NCBI GenBank assembly: GCA_019239815.1 | Contig: JAFAZL010000579.1 | Coordinates: forward strand, 1-10,999 | Source: Acidobacteriota bacterium | Lineage (GTDB): Bacteria; Acidobacteriota; Terriglobia; Acidoferrales; UBA7541 | Length of the DNA stretch: 10,999 bases | Direction of reading: 5' to 3' | Part shown: positions 1 through 6,755 of the stretch, piece after piece | How positions within the stretch are numbered: position 1 is the stretch's first letter | How the letters are laid out: the number at the start of each line of letters is the position of its first letter | The notes under the pieces: generated by a model | What the model was told of the DNA's origin: nothing | What the model saw: the letters and a program-made list of their open reading frames with translations, nothing else | The model's database searches: none | Made by a program: the position numbers and the translations under genes

Positions 1-318
1 CGAAAGTTTGCCGGCCTTGGAGTGTTTGAGCGAAGGATGAAATTCGTCGCCGAATTTGTAGCCCGGTCCGCCGCGGCCGCTGCCTTCGGGGCATCCGCCC
101 TGAATCATGAAGTCGGGAATGACGCGGTGAAAAACCAGTCCGTCATAGAAGGGTCGCTTTTCCTTTTTGCCGGTGCGTTCGTTGGTGAATTCTTTTGTGC
201 CTTCGGCGAGGCCGACGAAATTCGCGACGGTGTTCGGCGCTTCCTTTTCGAGCAATCTCACAACAATGTTGCCCTGCGACGTCTCGAAAATGGCGTACGT
301 TCCTGCGGGACGTGTCAT
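1..318 (-). CDS. Cyclophilin-type peptidyl-prolyl cis-trans isomerase, partial (C-terminus beyond left edge)
   Basis: Catalyses cis-trans isomerisation of proline peptide bonds and so assists protein folding. The first 106 residues are present. The cyclophilin signature [13 protein letters not shown] lies at residues 63-75, with the residues equivalent to the catalytic Arg, Phe/Met and Gln of human CypA at R65, F70/M71 and Q73. [12 protein letters not shown] follows at 82-92. The opening ([23 protein letters not shown]) is the usual first beta strand and helix. No signal peptide is seen at the chosen start, so a cytoplasmic form is likely. The ATG at 316-318 is preceded by TAAGGAG about seven bases upstream, a strong ribosome binding site that fixes the start. 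The reading frame runs off the window without a stop. It lies 115 bases after the secreted protein at 434-1582 on the same strand; co-transcription is possible but not shown. Family assignment is secure, while the ppiA/ppiB-type subclass is not. Confidence 0.95.
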   Translation of the reverse strand, partial: MTRPAGTYAIFETSQGNIVVRLLEKEAPNTVANFVGLAEGTKEFTNERTGKKEKRPFYDGLVFHRVIPDFMIQGGCPEGSGRGGPGYKFGDEFHPSLKHSKAGKLS

Positions 319-433
319 GAACTCTCCTTAGTTGGTGGGTCGATTCATCGTACACGACGAGCAACACGCACGCCAGTTGGCGCAAAGGCGCCGATCGACT
401 GCTATCAGTTTTAGATCGAGTTGTAATTCAGGC

Positions 434-1582
434 TCAGGGCGCAGCCGCGACTGGCGGAGTCCTTTGCGCGTGCGGCGTCAGCTTTTTTACGACAAATTCC
501 TGCAACAAGTTGGTGAGGGCATTGGCGCCAATACCGACCAGCGCATTTTCGAACACGAGATCAGCGCCGCGGTCATCTTTATCGTAATAGAGGTTGGAAA
601 TTCCGCCGGCCGCCAGCGATCCAAGAATAGTTGAATACGCCGGTTGCCATTTACCGTTGTCGCCTTTGCAGATCACGGCATTGGCCAGCGCATAAAGCGC
701 GCGCGACTTCTTGCTGCCTGTGCCTTTGTAGAAGTACCGCGGATCTTGCTTGAAGACTGTAGGCAGAATGGCTCCGCCGATGAAAGTGGCGGTGGCTCCG
801 TCAGCATACACCGCGCCGAATCGCTTGGCGTAACCCTGCGAGCCCTGCCCGTATCCCTGGAACGCATCCTGCGACTGCTCGAGTCCGGCGATGACGCCTG
901 TCACCGCAAAGGTCACTGGGTCGATCGTGGTTTTCCAGGCGAGCTCGAATTTTTGTTTCGCTGTGAGCGGGGCCGCGTCGGAAACATAACTCACGTAGAA
1001 GTTCGGAACGAAGCCGAGCACACGCTGTTTTTCCTGCTCCTTGATTTCCGCTTCGGCGATTTCCATCTGCGACATCGTTACGTGGACTTCGGTGAGTTCC
1101 GTGGCCAAAGTGAGCGCCACCTGCGGCACCGAGTAGTTCTCTCCCTCATGCAGCAAGCCCGACGTGCCCTGCGAGGTGAACCCTGGCGAAGAGATGGTCA
1201 GCTGAAACTCGCCGGCCTTCACGTTGCTCAGGGTGAAGCGGCCGTTTTCATCGGAGTACGTTTCGTCGGTGGACTGGTCCTTGCGCGTGATCGTGATTTT
1301 CGCGCCGACAACGGGCGCACCGGTGACGTCGATAATCGAACCGCAGATCGTACCTGTTGTGGATTTTGCCTGGTTGTTCGTAAGGGCAGGAGCGACGCGG
1401 GGAAGCCCTTCCGGTTGGGGATCGCCGGCGGCTTGTTGTTGCTGTGGCCCAGGGTGCTGAGCGAACGCCGGACAAGCCGCGCATGCGAGCAGCAAGGCGG
1501 CGCAAAAGATCACAAGCCTGGCTGAAGTTCGGCGCGTTGCGGAAGGCGAGCAGAGGTCGAGCAAGAGTTTGCGAGCGCCCAT
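434..1582 (-). CDS. Secreted protein with carboxypeptidase regulatory-like domain and QDPRYF C-terminal domain
   Basis: Predicted exported protein of 382 residues, function unknown. A signal peptide spans about residues 1-41: positive RRTSAR, then a hydrophobic stretch (VIFCAALLLACAA), with cleavage probable after PAFA. A Gln/Pro-rich linker follows. Residues about 75-160 form a carboxypeptidase-regulatory-like beta sandwich (GTICGSIIDVTGAPVVGAKI, then DENGRFTLSNVKAGEFQLTI). The C-terminal domain (about 205-365) carries QDPRYF at 279-284, GGISNLYYDK at 326-335 and alternating Gly/Ala-rich helices; I associate this domain with acidobacterial secreted proteins, from memory of the family. The frame is open back to 1759, but the extra 59 residues look non-coding and a signal peptide follows directly from the ATG at 1580-1582, so I prefer that start even though no good ribosome binding site sits next to it. 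A possible promoter lies just upstream (1607-1635). Confidence 0.85.
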   Translation of the reverse strand: MGARKLLLDLCSPSATRRTSARLVIFCAALLLACAACPAFAQHPGPQQQQAAGDPQPEGLPRVAPALTNNQAKSTTGTICGSIIDVTGAPVVGAKITITRKDQSTDETYSDENGRFTLSNVKAGEFQLTISSPGFTSQGTSGLLHEGENYSVPQVALTLATELTEVHVTMSQMEIAEAEIKEQEKQRVLGFVPNFYVSYVSDAAPLTAKQKFELAWKTTIDPVTFAVTGVIAGLEQSQDAFQGYGQGSQGYAKRFGAVYADGATATFIGGAILPTVFKQDPRYFYKGTGSKKSRALYALANAVICKGDNGKWQPAYSTILGSLAAGGISNLYYDKDDRGADLVFENALVGIGANALTNLLQEFVVKKLTPHAQRTPPVAAAP

Positions 1583-1606
1583 GAGGGTGAATTCCCGGAC
1601 TTTTCC

Positions 1607-1635
1607 TTTATAAGGTTCAGCGTCGCAACCAGCAA
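1607..1635 (-). promoter_or_regulatory. Candidate sigma70-type promoter for the 434-1582 gene
   Basis: Reading the minus strand, TTGCTG (1630-1635) is followed after exactly 17 bases by TATAAA (1607-1612). The -10 box matches consensus at 5 of 6 positions, the -35 at only 3 of 6. Transcription would begin near 1600, giving a leader of under 25 bases before the ATG at 1582, which fits the chosen start and excludes the longer reading frame. This is a sequence match only. Confidence 0.4.
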
Positions 1636-1728
1636 GAATTGAATCGGGTACGATGCCCAAGGGGTTTCCTGTACTGGTGGCCAACTCGTCGCACTCCCGG
1701 CCACAGGGTGTGATGCAGGTTTGACGCT
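1619..1728 (-). other. Possible folded RNA or DNA structure upstream of the 434-1582 gene
   Basis: AGCGTC/GACGCT (1619-1624 with 1723-1728) and AACC/GGTT (1627-1630 with 1718-1721) can form a ten-pair long-range stem. It encloses a second stem made of TGGCC/GGCCA (1678-1682 with 1699-1703) and CCTG/CAGG (1668-1671 with 1704-1707). This could be a structured 5' leader if transcription starts further upstream. It matches no riboswitch consensus I know, and the promoter candidate at 1607-1635 would place it outside the transcript, so it may be chance. Confidence 0.2.
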
Positions 1729-1869
1729 TCGCGTTCACGAAAAATTTCATCGATCGCATACAAAGTTGACGGCTTGATTGCCCAGGTTCTCCAGAAATCC
1801 GTAATCAGCTAAGTTACGCAAATCTATCGCGATTCGTCCCAGTGCATTTGCGATGCCAGCTTAGATCCG

Positions 1870-4623
1870 CTATTCGTGGCGCAGGGCTCGGAGTGGGTCG
1901 ATGGTGCTGGCGCGGCGGGCCGGCACCAGGCCGGAGAGTGCGGCGACCACGGCCAAAATCGCGAGAGCGGCCAAGCCGGTGGCGGCATCGGTCGACTTCA
2001 CGCCGTAGAGCTGCGACTTGACATAATGGCTGAGTCCGTACGCCACGGGAATACCAATGGCGATGCCGACGGTAACGAGGATCATCGTTTCGCGCAGGAT
2101 GAGCCAAAGTACGGAGCCTTTGGGAGCGCCAAGAGCCATGCGGACGCCGATCTCCTTGGTACGGCTGGCGACGGAGAACGCTACGACGCCGTAGAGGCCG
2201 AGGGCAGCGAGCGCCGTCGCGACGAGACCAAAGACCACCGATAGCGACGCGATCAAGCGCTCGGTATTGAGAACTTCGTCGAGTTGGGTATCGAGCGTCT
2301 TCATGTTCATGACAGGCAGAGAAGGATCGAGGTTCGCCATGATCGAGCGCAGAGTTCCATGGAGCGCTCTGGAGTCCGACGATGCGCGGACGTAGAACGA
2401 GCTCTGGAGAACAAAAGGCGCCTGGTACTCGGCAAAATAGACTTCGCGTTGGTCCGCTTGTTCGCGTGGGCTGCGAGAAGTGGAATTTTCAACGACGCCG
2501 ACAATTTCAAACGTCGGTTTGTCGCGGAACAGAAAATGGGCGAAGTGGCCGACGGCGGTTTCTTTGCCAAAGAAATGCTCGGCAAAATTCCGATTTACGA
2601 TACAGATCGATGGCATCGAATCGGGGGCTTGCCCTTTATAGCGGTCGCGGTCGTCGAAGTCGCGTCCGTCGAGCAGCCCGATACCCATGGTTTTAAAGAA
2701 TTCCGGTGAAATGAGATTGTTCGTTGCAGTTACGTCCTCGCCGTCTTTCACACGATGGCCGACCACATTGATGCCGCCGCTCCAGTTGTATCCCGCGAGA
2801 AGGGGCACGACGGAGAATCCGGCCGACGTCACGCCTGGAGTTGCGCGAATCTGGTCGAGCGCATTTTTGTACAGCGCCTGGGCTTTTTCGGTTGTGTATC
2901 TCGCGCCACGCGGGTCAACGTTGAACGTGACGAGATTCTGGATGTTATTCATTCCCGTGTTGAAGTTTTCCAGGTTGTAGAGCGTTCTGGCGAAGAGGCC
3001 GGCGCCGACAAGCAGGAGAAACGAGAGCGCGACTTGTGCGGTGACGAGGATTTTTCTTGTGCGCGCCGATCGGCCGGCGTTCACGATCGCGGCATCCTTG
3101 AGCGTGGACGAAACGTCGAGGCGCGTGCCTTGCAAGGCCGGCGCGAGGCCGAAGAGCAAGCCTGTGGCGAAAGCGACGACGATGCTGAACACCAGGATGC
3201 GTTGATCGGGTTGCGCTTGGAGCATCGTGAGCGTATTTCCATTGGGCATCATCGCGAGCAGGGCCCGGATCGAGACCTCGGACAGCAAAAGACCGAAGAT
3301 GACGCCAGCGTCGGCAAGCATCAGACTTTCGACGACCAGGCTGCGAATCAGCGCGCGGCGGCTCGCGCCGATGGCAAGGCGCACGGCGATTTCCTTTTGT
3401 CGAGCAGCCGCTCGCGCGACCATCAGGCTGGCAACGTTCGAGCAAGCGACTAGAAGAATCAGTCCGGCCATGCACATCAAAACGACCAACGCGGTCGAAA
3501 ATTGGACGCGCATATTGGAGAAACCGGTCGATGCGGTTTCGACGGTGACTGAACGCTTGAAAAATAGCGTGCGGTCGTACGGAGAAAGCTTTGCAAAATT
3601 TGGATCGGCAGCATCCGTTTCGAGCGTTTGATGGAACAGCGGCTGCAACGCAACCCCAGCGGATTGCGCCGTGAAACCCGGAGAGAGGCGAGCGAATGCT
3701 TGCAGCCAATGTGAGTTCCGGTCGGTGAGCGATTCGCCGTCGGTCGGCAGGACAGGAAGCATCAGCAGAGGAATGCGCAGGTGCGGCGACTGCGCGGGAT
3801 CTTCTCCAGCGAAGCCCGCAGCGGAGACGCCGACGATTTCCATCGGATAGTTGTTGACCAGAATTTTCTTGCCGATGACGTGCGGATCGGCGCCGAATCG
3901 CTCCTGCCAGAATCGATAGCTCAACACGATCGACGGTGAGCCTGACCAAATCTGGTCTTCAGCGGCGGAACTGAAGACGCGCCCGAGTGCGGGTTTGACT
4001 CCGAGAGTCTCAAAGTAGTTTCCGGAAACGAGTTCGACGTCGAGACTCTCCGTGTCGCCGTCGATCGTGACTGCTTCCCGGGTATTGTCGGAGCACATCA
4101 CGGATTCGAGCGCGGGAGATTTGCGAATATCCTGGCAGAAAGGGTACGAAACGACGCGGTTGCCGTTGTTGTTGCCGAAGTTTGGGCCGTCGGGCCAAAT
4201 CATCACGAGGTGGGATGGGTCTTTGACGGGCAGGAGGCGGAGGACGAGTTGGTCGAGCAATGTGAAGACGGCGGTGTTCGCGCCGATACCGATGGCAAGT
4301 GTGGCGATCGCGACGGTGGTGAAGAGCGGTTGGTGGCGAAGCTGGCGCGCGCCGTAGCGAATGTCGCGCCAGAGAGTTTCGACCCAACTGATGGTTTGGG
4401 TTTCGTGGCGGTCTTCGTGGTGGACGGCGAGATTTCCGAATTGGCGGCGCGCGGCTGCGGCAGCGTCGTTGCGCGACATGCCTTGCGCGACATAGCGGTT
4501 CGTGAGCAGCTGTAGATGCTCGCGAATTTCGTCGTCGATTTCGATGTCTTGTTGCTCGCGCGTTTCGTCGTTCGCGAAGAACCGACGAAATTTTGCGAAG
4601 AGCGTGCGGAGTCGCGCGATCAT
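1870..4623 (-). CDS. ADOP-type ABC transporter permease (MacB/FtsX family, acidobacterial duplicated orphan permease)
   Basis: Inner-membrane permease of 917 residues. Residues 1-95 form the cytoplasmic ADOP N-terminal helical domain (DIEIDDEIREHLQLL, then AAAAARRQFGN and DIRYGARQLR). Transmembrane helix 1 (about 102-124) is followed by a MacB-type periplasmic domain (130-370), four helices (376-397, 428-450, 475-497, 524-546), a second periplasmic domain (about 550-785) and three further helices (789-812, 841-865, 880-903). The two FtsX halves carry matching coupling-helix motifs, EIAVRLAIGASRRALIRS (411-428) and EIGVRMALGAPKGSVLW (824-840). The protein ends RRASTIDPLRALRHE, typical of the family. 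No ATP-binding subunit is encoded in the window, hence 'orphan'. The ATG at 4621-4623 overlaps the padR stop as ATGA, so translation is likely coupled; an upstream in-frame start at 4680 would lie inside padR and is less likely. Substrate unknown: export of a small molecule or lipoprotein, or a mechanotransmission role, are possible for MacB-like proteins. Confidence 0.93.
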   Translation of the reverse strand: MIARLRTLFAKFRRFFANDETREQQDIEIDDEIREHLQLLTNRYVAQGMSRNDAAAAARRQFGNLAVHHEDRHETQTISWVETLWRDIRYGARQLRHQPLFTTVAIATLAIGIGANTAVFTLLDQLVLRLLPVKDPSHLVMIWPDGPNFGNNNGNRVVSYPFCQDIRKSPALESVMCSDNTREAVTIDGDTESLDVELVSGNYFETLGVKPALGRVFSSAAEDQIWSGSPSIVLSYRFWQERFGADPHVIGKKILVNNYPMEIVGVSAAGFAGEDPAQSPHLRIPLLMLPVLPTDGESLTDRNSHWLQAFARLSPGFTAQSAGVALQPLFHQTLETDAADPNFAKLSPYDRTLFFKRSVTVETASTGFSNMRVQFSTALVVLMCMAGLILLVACSNVASLMVARAAARQKEIAVRLAIGASRRALIRSLVVESLMLADAGVIFGLLLSEVSIRALLAMMPNGNTLTMLQAQPDQRILVFSIVVAFATGLLFGLAPALQGTRLDVSSTLKDAAIVNAGRSARTRKILVTAQVALSFLLLVGAGLFARTLYNLENFNTGMNNIQNLVTFNVDPRGARYTTEKAQALYKNALDQIRATPGVTSAGFSVVPLLAGYNWSGGINVVGHRVKDGEDVTATNNLISPEFFKTMGIGLLDGRDFDDRDRYKGQAPDSMPSICIVNRNFAEHFFGKETAVGHFAHFLFRDKPTFEIVGVVENSTSRSPREQADQREVYFAEYQAPFVLQSSFYVRASSDSRALHGTLRSIMANLDPSLPVMNMKTLDTQLDEVLNTERLIASLSVVFGLVATALAALGLYGVVAFSVASRTKEIGVRMALGAPKGSVLWLILRETMILVTVGIAIGIPVAYGLSHYVKSQLYGVKSTDAATGLAALAILAVVAALSGLVPARRASTIDPLRALRHE

Positions 4624-4964
4624 GGCTTTTCTCCTTCGAGTTTGAGCACGCGGCCGATCACGCCGGAAATTCGCTCCCACTCTTCGGTTTCGTGAGCGAG
4701 CTGCTTCGAGCCTTCTTTGGTGATCGAGTAGAACTTCGCTTTTCGATTGTTGTCGGAAATGCCCCAGCTCGCGGAGATCCAGCCCTGTTGCTGGAGGCGG
4801 AGCAGGGAGGTGTAGACGGTGCCTTCGTTGAGTTTTAATACGTCTTCGCTAACTTGCTCGATGCGGCGGGCGATGCCGAAGCCGTGCTGGGGACCGAGGG
4901 CATGGAGCGTTTTGAGGACCATGAGGTCGAGCGTGCCTTGGAGGACGTCGGATCTTTTGGTCAC
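4620..4964 (-). CDS. PadR family transcriptional regulator
   Basis: Winged-helix repressor of 114 residues, the usual partner of ADOP permeases. The N-terminal helix has the family pattern SDVLQGTLDLMVLKTL (5-20), followed by HGFGIARRIEQ (27-37), the recognition region LNEGTVYTSLLRLQQQGWI (45-63), the wing WGISDNNRKAKFYSITKEG (67-85) and a C-terminal dimerisation helix. I chose the GTG at 4962-4964 because AAAGGA lies nine bases upstream and the product has normal family length. An ATG at 4983-4985 would add seven residues and has no well-placed ribosome binding site. The frame stays open to 5297, but that extension looks non-coding. The stop overlaps the permease ATG by ATGA, so the two form one operon and PadR probably controls its own and the permease's expression. 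The inducing ligand is unknown. Confidence 0.92.
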   Translation of the reverse strand: MTKRSDVLQGTLDLMVLKTLHALGPQHGFGIARRIEQVSEDVLKLNEGTVYTSLLRLQQQGWISASWGISDNNRKAKFYSITKEGSKQLAHETEEWERISGVIGRVLKLEGEKP

Positions 4965-5072
4965 GTGAGGGTTTCCTTTGGACATACCAAAGAAGCTAGC
5001 AGCTGCTCCTTTGGATTGTCCATATGAAAGACGAAGCGCCGCCTGAAAAGTTCCGTTCCGTTTTGGGAAGAT

Positions 5073-5088
5073 TGGGGGTATACCCCCA
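5073..5088. promoter_or_regulatory. Perfect 16-bp palindrome TGGGGGTATACCCCCA, candidate operator
   Basis: Two 8-base arms meet without a spacer, and the palindrome stands out as a GC block inside AT-rich DNA 110 bases upstream of padR. A perfect 16-bp palindrome is unlikely by chance in a stretch this short, so a dimeric DNA-binding protein is a reasonable suggestion. It does not match the PadR consensus ATGT-N8-ACAT. It superficially recalls G/C-tract operators of copper sensors, but the arms are in the opposite order. Which protein would bind is unknown. Confidence 0.4.
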
Positions 5089-5123
5089 TATTTTTCAAAG
5101 AGTGGGGAAGTTATTGATTTTAA

Positions 5124-5136
5124 ATCTGTTACAGAT
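5124..5136. promoter_or_regulatory. Inverted repeat ATCTGT-T-ACAGAT, candidate operator
   Basis: A perfect 6+1+6 inverted repeat in the padR leader, about 35 bases from the GC palindrome. ACAGA recurs immediately downstream (ACAGATATACAGA), giving the site partial direct-repeat character. It could be a regulator binding site; there is no direct evidence of which one. Confidence 0.3.
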
Positions 5137-5335
5137 ATACAGAAAACAGGAGTGAACAAACGCTTTGCGGTCTGTGGTTTAGAGGTACTCGATGTTGGTT
5201 TAGGGACGCTAGATGTTCGAAAAGATCGGGATAAGGCCGAGTAGGTTGTTTGGGCTGGTGCAAAAAAAGAGAGGCGGTAGACGGGGCCAGCGGGCAAGGT
5301 AAGGCCTTTGTTCTCCGCTAGTTAACCAAAATTAT

Positions 5336-5364
5336 ATAGTACCACAAATATAACCGATTGTCAA
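5336..5364 (-). promoter_or_regulatory. Predicted padR-permease promoter
   Basis: On the minus strand a perfect -35 box TTGACA (5359-5364) is followed by a 17-base spacer and TACTAT (5336-5341, 4 of 6 matches). A perfect TATAAT also occurs five bases further on, but at an unusual 22-base spacing. The -35 box contains the TGA stop codon (5361-5363) of the upstream SRPBCC gene, so the promoter begins exactly where that gene ends. AT-rich sequence around the -10 box is a plausible place for PadR autoregulation. Confidence 0.6.
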
Positions 5365-5894
5365 GAGCGACCTTCGCCCGAGCCGCGGCAAACATCTCCG
5401 TAACGCTTCGCAAGCTCTACGGATTCGACCGATCGGTCGCGTGGCGCGGCCTCGACGACTTGCTTGATGATGTTGATTGTGCCACGCCAATAAAAATTGA
5501 GGTGATGGTAGATCGATTCGGTAGCGAAGTTATGGATCGAGATGTTCAGCACCGTTGTGGCCCCGGAAGGTTGCAGCCGAAACTCTACGATGCAGTCGCT
5601 CCATGATTTATCCGGGAGTCGCGACAGGGAATTTGAATGGGTGTATTGCAGGTGCTCGCTGGGTTCGAAGCGTTGAACGACTCCGCGGTTTTCGAAAGCA
5701 ATTCCGTTGTGGAGGAAGCCTCTGGTGACGATGGGACTGCCGACACCCCAGTTGGTATCTACTTCAACTTGAAGTCCGGGCTGCGCCATCCACGTGAGCA
5801 TGGCACGGCGGTCGGTCAGGAAATGCCAGACGAGCGAAGGAAGGGCGTCAATCGTGACCGAATAGTCGATGAGTGGGGGGATCGCGTCAGCCAT
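5361..5894 (-). CDS. SRPBCC (START/Bet v1-like, AHSA1-type) domain protein
   Basis: Cytoplasmic protein of 177 residues with the SRPBCC hydrophobic-pocket fold. The opening IDYSVTIDALPSLVWHFLTD (9-28) is the usual first strand plus 'A-x-x-x-V-W' helix, followed by MLTWM where AHSA1-like proteins have 'L..W'. GFLHNGIAFENRGVVQRFEP and the strand CIVEFRLQPSGATTVLNISIHN match the middle of the fold. A long C-terminal helix (HLNFYWRGTINIIKQVVEA) closes the domain, and a basic low-complexity tail follows. Such domains bind small hydrophobic ligands; no ligand can be named. The ATG at 5892-5894 has no Shine-Dalgarno sequence, so initiation may be leaderless or inefficient. It follows the DinB-like gene by 120 bases on the same strand. 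Confidence 0.85.
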   Translation of the reverse strand: MADAIPPLIDYSVTIDALPSLVWHFLTDRRAMLTWMAQPGLQVEVDTNWGVGSPIVTRGFLHNGIAFENRGVVQRFEPSEHLQYTHSNSLSRLPDKSWSDCIVEFRLQPSGATTVLNISIHNFATESIYHHLNFYWRGTINIIKQVVEAAPRDRSVESVELAKRYGDVCRGSGEGRS

Positions 5895-6014
5895 GGTTAA
5901 GTGAAGATCGTAGCATCGTGTCGGTGTCGGGAGGTTGAGCGACCAGACTTGATGAGGTGGTGGCGTTGTAGCGAAGGCGGGTCGACCCTGCCCCCACGAA
6001 GGATAATGATGCGC

Positions 6015-6530
6015 TCAGTTTGCTTGGGCGAAGGGGTTTTCGTCGGCGCTGGGGCCGTAGATGGACGGGACGGGGACGTCGAGCAGGCGCAGGTAGACCG
6101 AAAGCTGGCCGCGGTGGTGGTACAGGTGGTTGAACATGATGTTGCGGATGAGCTCGACGCGAGGGATCGCGAGAATCTCCTGACCTTTTGCCGTGAGGCG
6201 CCAGATTGCGGTGGCTTGCGATTCGCTAAGGCTCTCGATGTATTGTTCGGCGGATTTTTTGCTCGCTTCGAAGGCGTCGAGGATTTCCTGCTTATCTTTT
6301 GGTTGTTGCGCGGCGAAGGCGGCCGGATCGATTTCGTGGACGTCATTTTGCGCGATGCGAGAGATACCGCCGGGAACAGTGGCGATATGGCCGGCGAGTT
6401 TGCCGATGCTCATGGATTTTGCGTGAGGCGTCCAGGCGAGTTTGTCGGCTGGGACGCGCTCGAGAACGCGACGCGTGGTGGCGGATTCTCGATGGAACTC
6501 GTGGAGCATGGGGGAAAGGGATTGCCACAT
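6015..6530 (-). CDS. DinB family (DinB/YfiT-like putative metalloenzyme)
   Basis: Four-helix-bundle protein of 171 residues. The DinB-type metal-binding histidines are visible: H48 in the second helix (GKLAGHIATVPGG) and the H-x3-H pair H135/H139 in NHLYHHRGQL. The ending (YLRLLDVPVPSIYGPSADENPF) is characteristic of this family, where 'V+P+..YGPSADE' follows the last helix. Related members include thiol transferases and damage-inducible proteins, but this subfamily has no established reaction. The ATG at 6528-6530 has AAGGAG nine bases upstream, a strong ribosome binding site. It is separated from the DUF899 gene by 225 bases with a hairpin and a REP-like repeat, so it probably forms its own transcript, perhaps with the downstream SRPBCC gene. 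I could not see a convincing promoter. Confidence 0.9.
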   Translation of the reverse strand: MWQSLSPMLHEFHRESATTRRVLERVPADKLAWTPHAKSMSIGKLAGHIATVPGGISRIAQNDVHEIDPAAFAAQQPKDKQEILDAFEASKKSAEQYIESLSESQATAIWRLTAKGQEILAIPRVELIRNIMFNHLYHHRGQLSVYLRLLDVPVPSIYGPSADENPFAQAN

Positions 6531-6600
6531 TTTGAGTCTCTCCTTAAGGGTGTGATTCGATTGGGTGATTGTGGGTTGGTTGGGAGTTAGGGAGCGGTTG

Positions 6601-6636
6601 AGATCCTTCGGCGGCCTGCGGCCACCTCAGGATGAC
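6601..6636. repeat. REP-like palindromic intergenic repeat
   Basis: ATCCT (6603-6607) pairs with AGGAT (6629-6633) around an inner GGCC-TGC-GGCC hairpin (6613-6623). Read on the minus strand it starts GTCATCCTGAGG and ends CGAAGGATCT, a form I recognise as a common dispersed repeat in acidobacterial genomes. It sits between convergently unrelated parts of the minus-strand run, where it could act as a transcript end or mRNA stabiliser. Copy number cannot be judged from one window. Confidence 0.6.
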
Positions 6637-6715
6637 ATACGCTTTTTCAGGATCGTTTATTACGCGGCTACAAGAAAAACCAGAACGTGATTGAAGTTGA
6701 CGGCTGGGGAGCCTG

Positions 6716-6736
6716 GGGCGCAGCAGTGCTGCGCCC
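6716..6736 (-). terminator. Strong hairpin after the DUF899 gene, likely transcript end
   Basis: GGGCGCAGCA and TGCTGCGCCC form a perfect 10+1+10 inverted repeat starting 20 bases after the DUF899 stop codon. In RNA it would fold as a stem of about eight pairs with a five-base loop. There is no U tract on the minus strand, so it is not a classical intrinsic terminator; it may stabilise the 3' end or mark the end of the operon together with the repeat at 6601-6636. Confidence 0.45.
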
Positions 6737-6755
6737 GCACACGGCCCTGCTGGAA

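Larger units (their letters stand above)
4965..5335 (-). other. Long AT-richer leader of padR with no gene
   Basis: About 370 bases between the likely padR promoter and its start codon. It is noticeably richer in A+T than the flanking genes. I find no convincing coding frame: the minus-strand frame open to 5297 has no family resemblance and lacks a ribosome binding site. The stretch contains two perfect palindromes (5073-5088 and 5124-5136), listed separately. It may be an untranslated leader, or hold operators or a second promoter closer to padR. Confidence 0.5.

Noticed and set aside
379..392. GGCGC-AAAG-GCGCC hairpin between the secreted protein and the cyclophilin gene as a terminator
   Set aside because: Only five pairs and no T tract on the minus strand; too weak to call.
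644..1525. Long plus-strand open frame of 293 codons
   Set aside because: Lies antisense to the secreted CarboxypepD_reg-like gene; no ribosome binding site and no family resemblance. An artefact of GC-rich codon use.
1619..1728. Known riboswitch class (cobalamin, c-di-GMP-I, TPP or SAM) in this leader
   Set aside because: Stems exist, but none of the conserved core sequences of those classes is present.
2755..3453. Plus-strand frame of 232 codons
   Set aside because: Antisense shadow of the permease; highly charged and low in hydrophobic residues.
2945..3949. Minus-strand frame of 334 codons in another phase inside the permease gene
   Set aside because: Arg/His/Ser-rich nonsense composition, while the overlapping permease frame has clear transmembrane helices and motifs.
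5114..5141. Plus-strand promoter TTGATT-16-TATACA
   Set aside because: Good-looking hexamers, but no plus-strand gene or plausible small RNA follows. AT-rich DNA easily yields such matches.
4986..5297. Extension of padR by about 100 residues at its N-terminus
   Set aside because: The normal PadR N-terminus begins at 4964; the extension has no recognisable domain, crosses the palindromes and lacks initiation signals.
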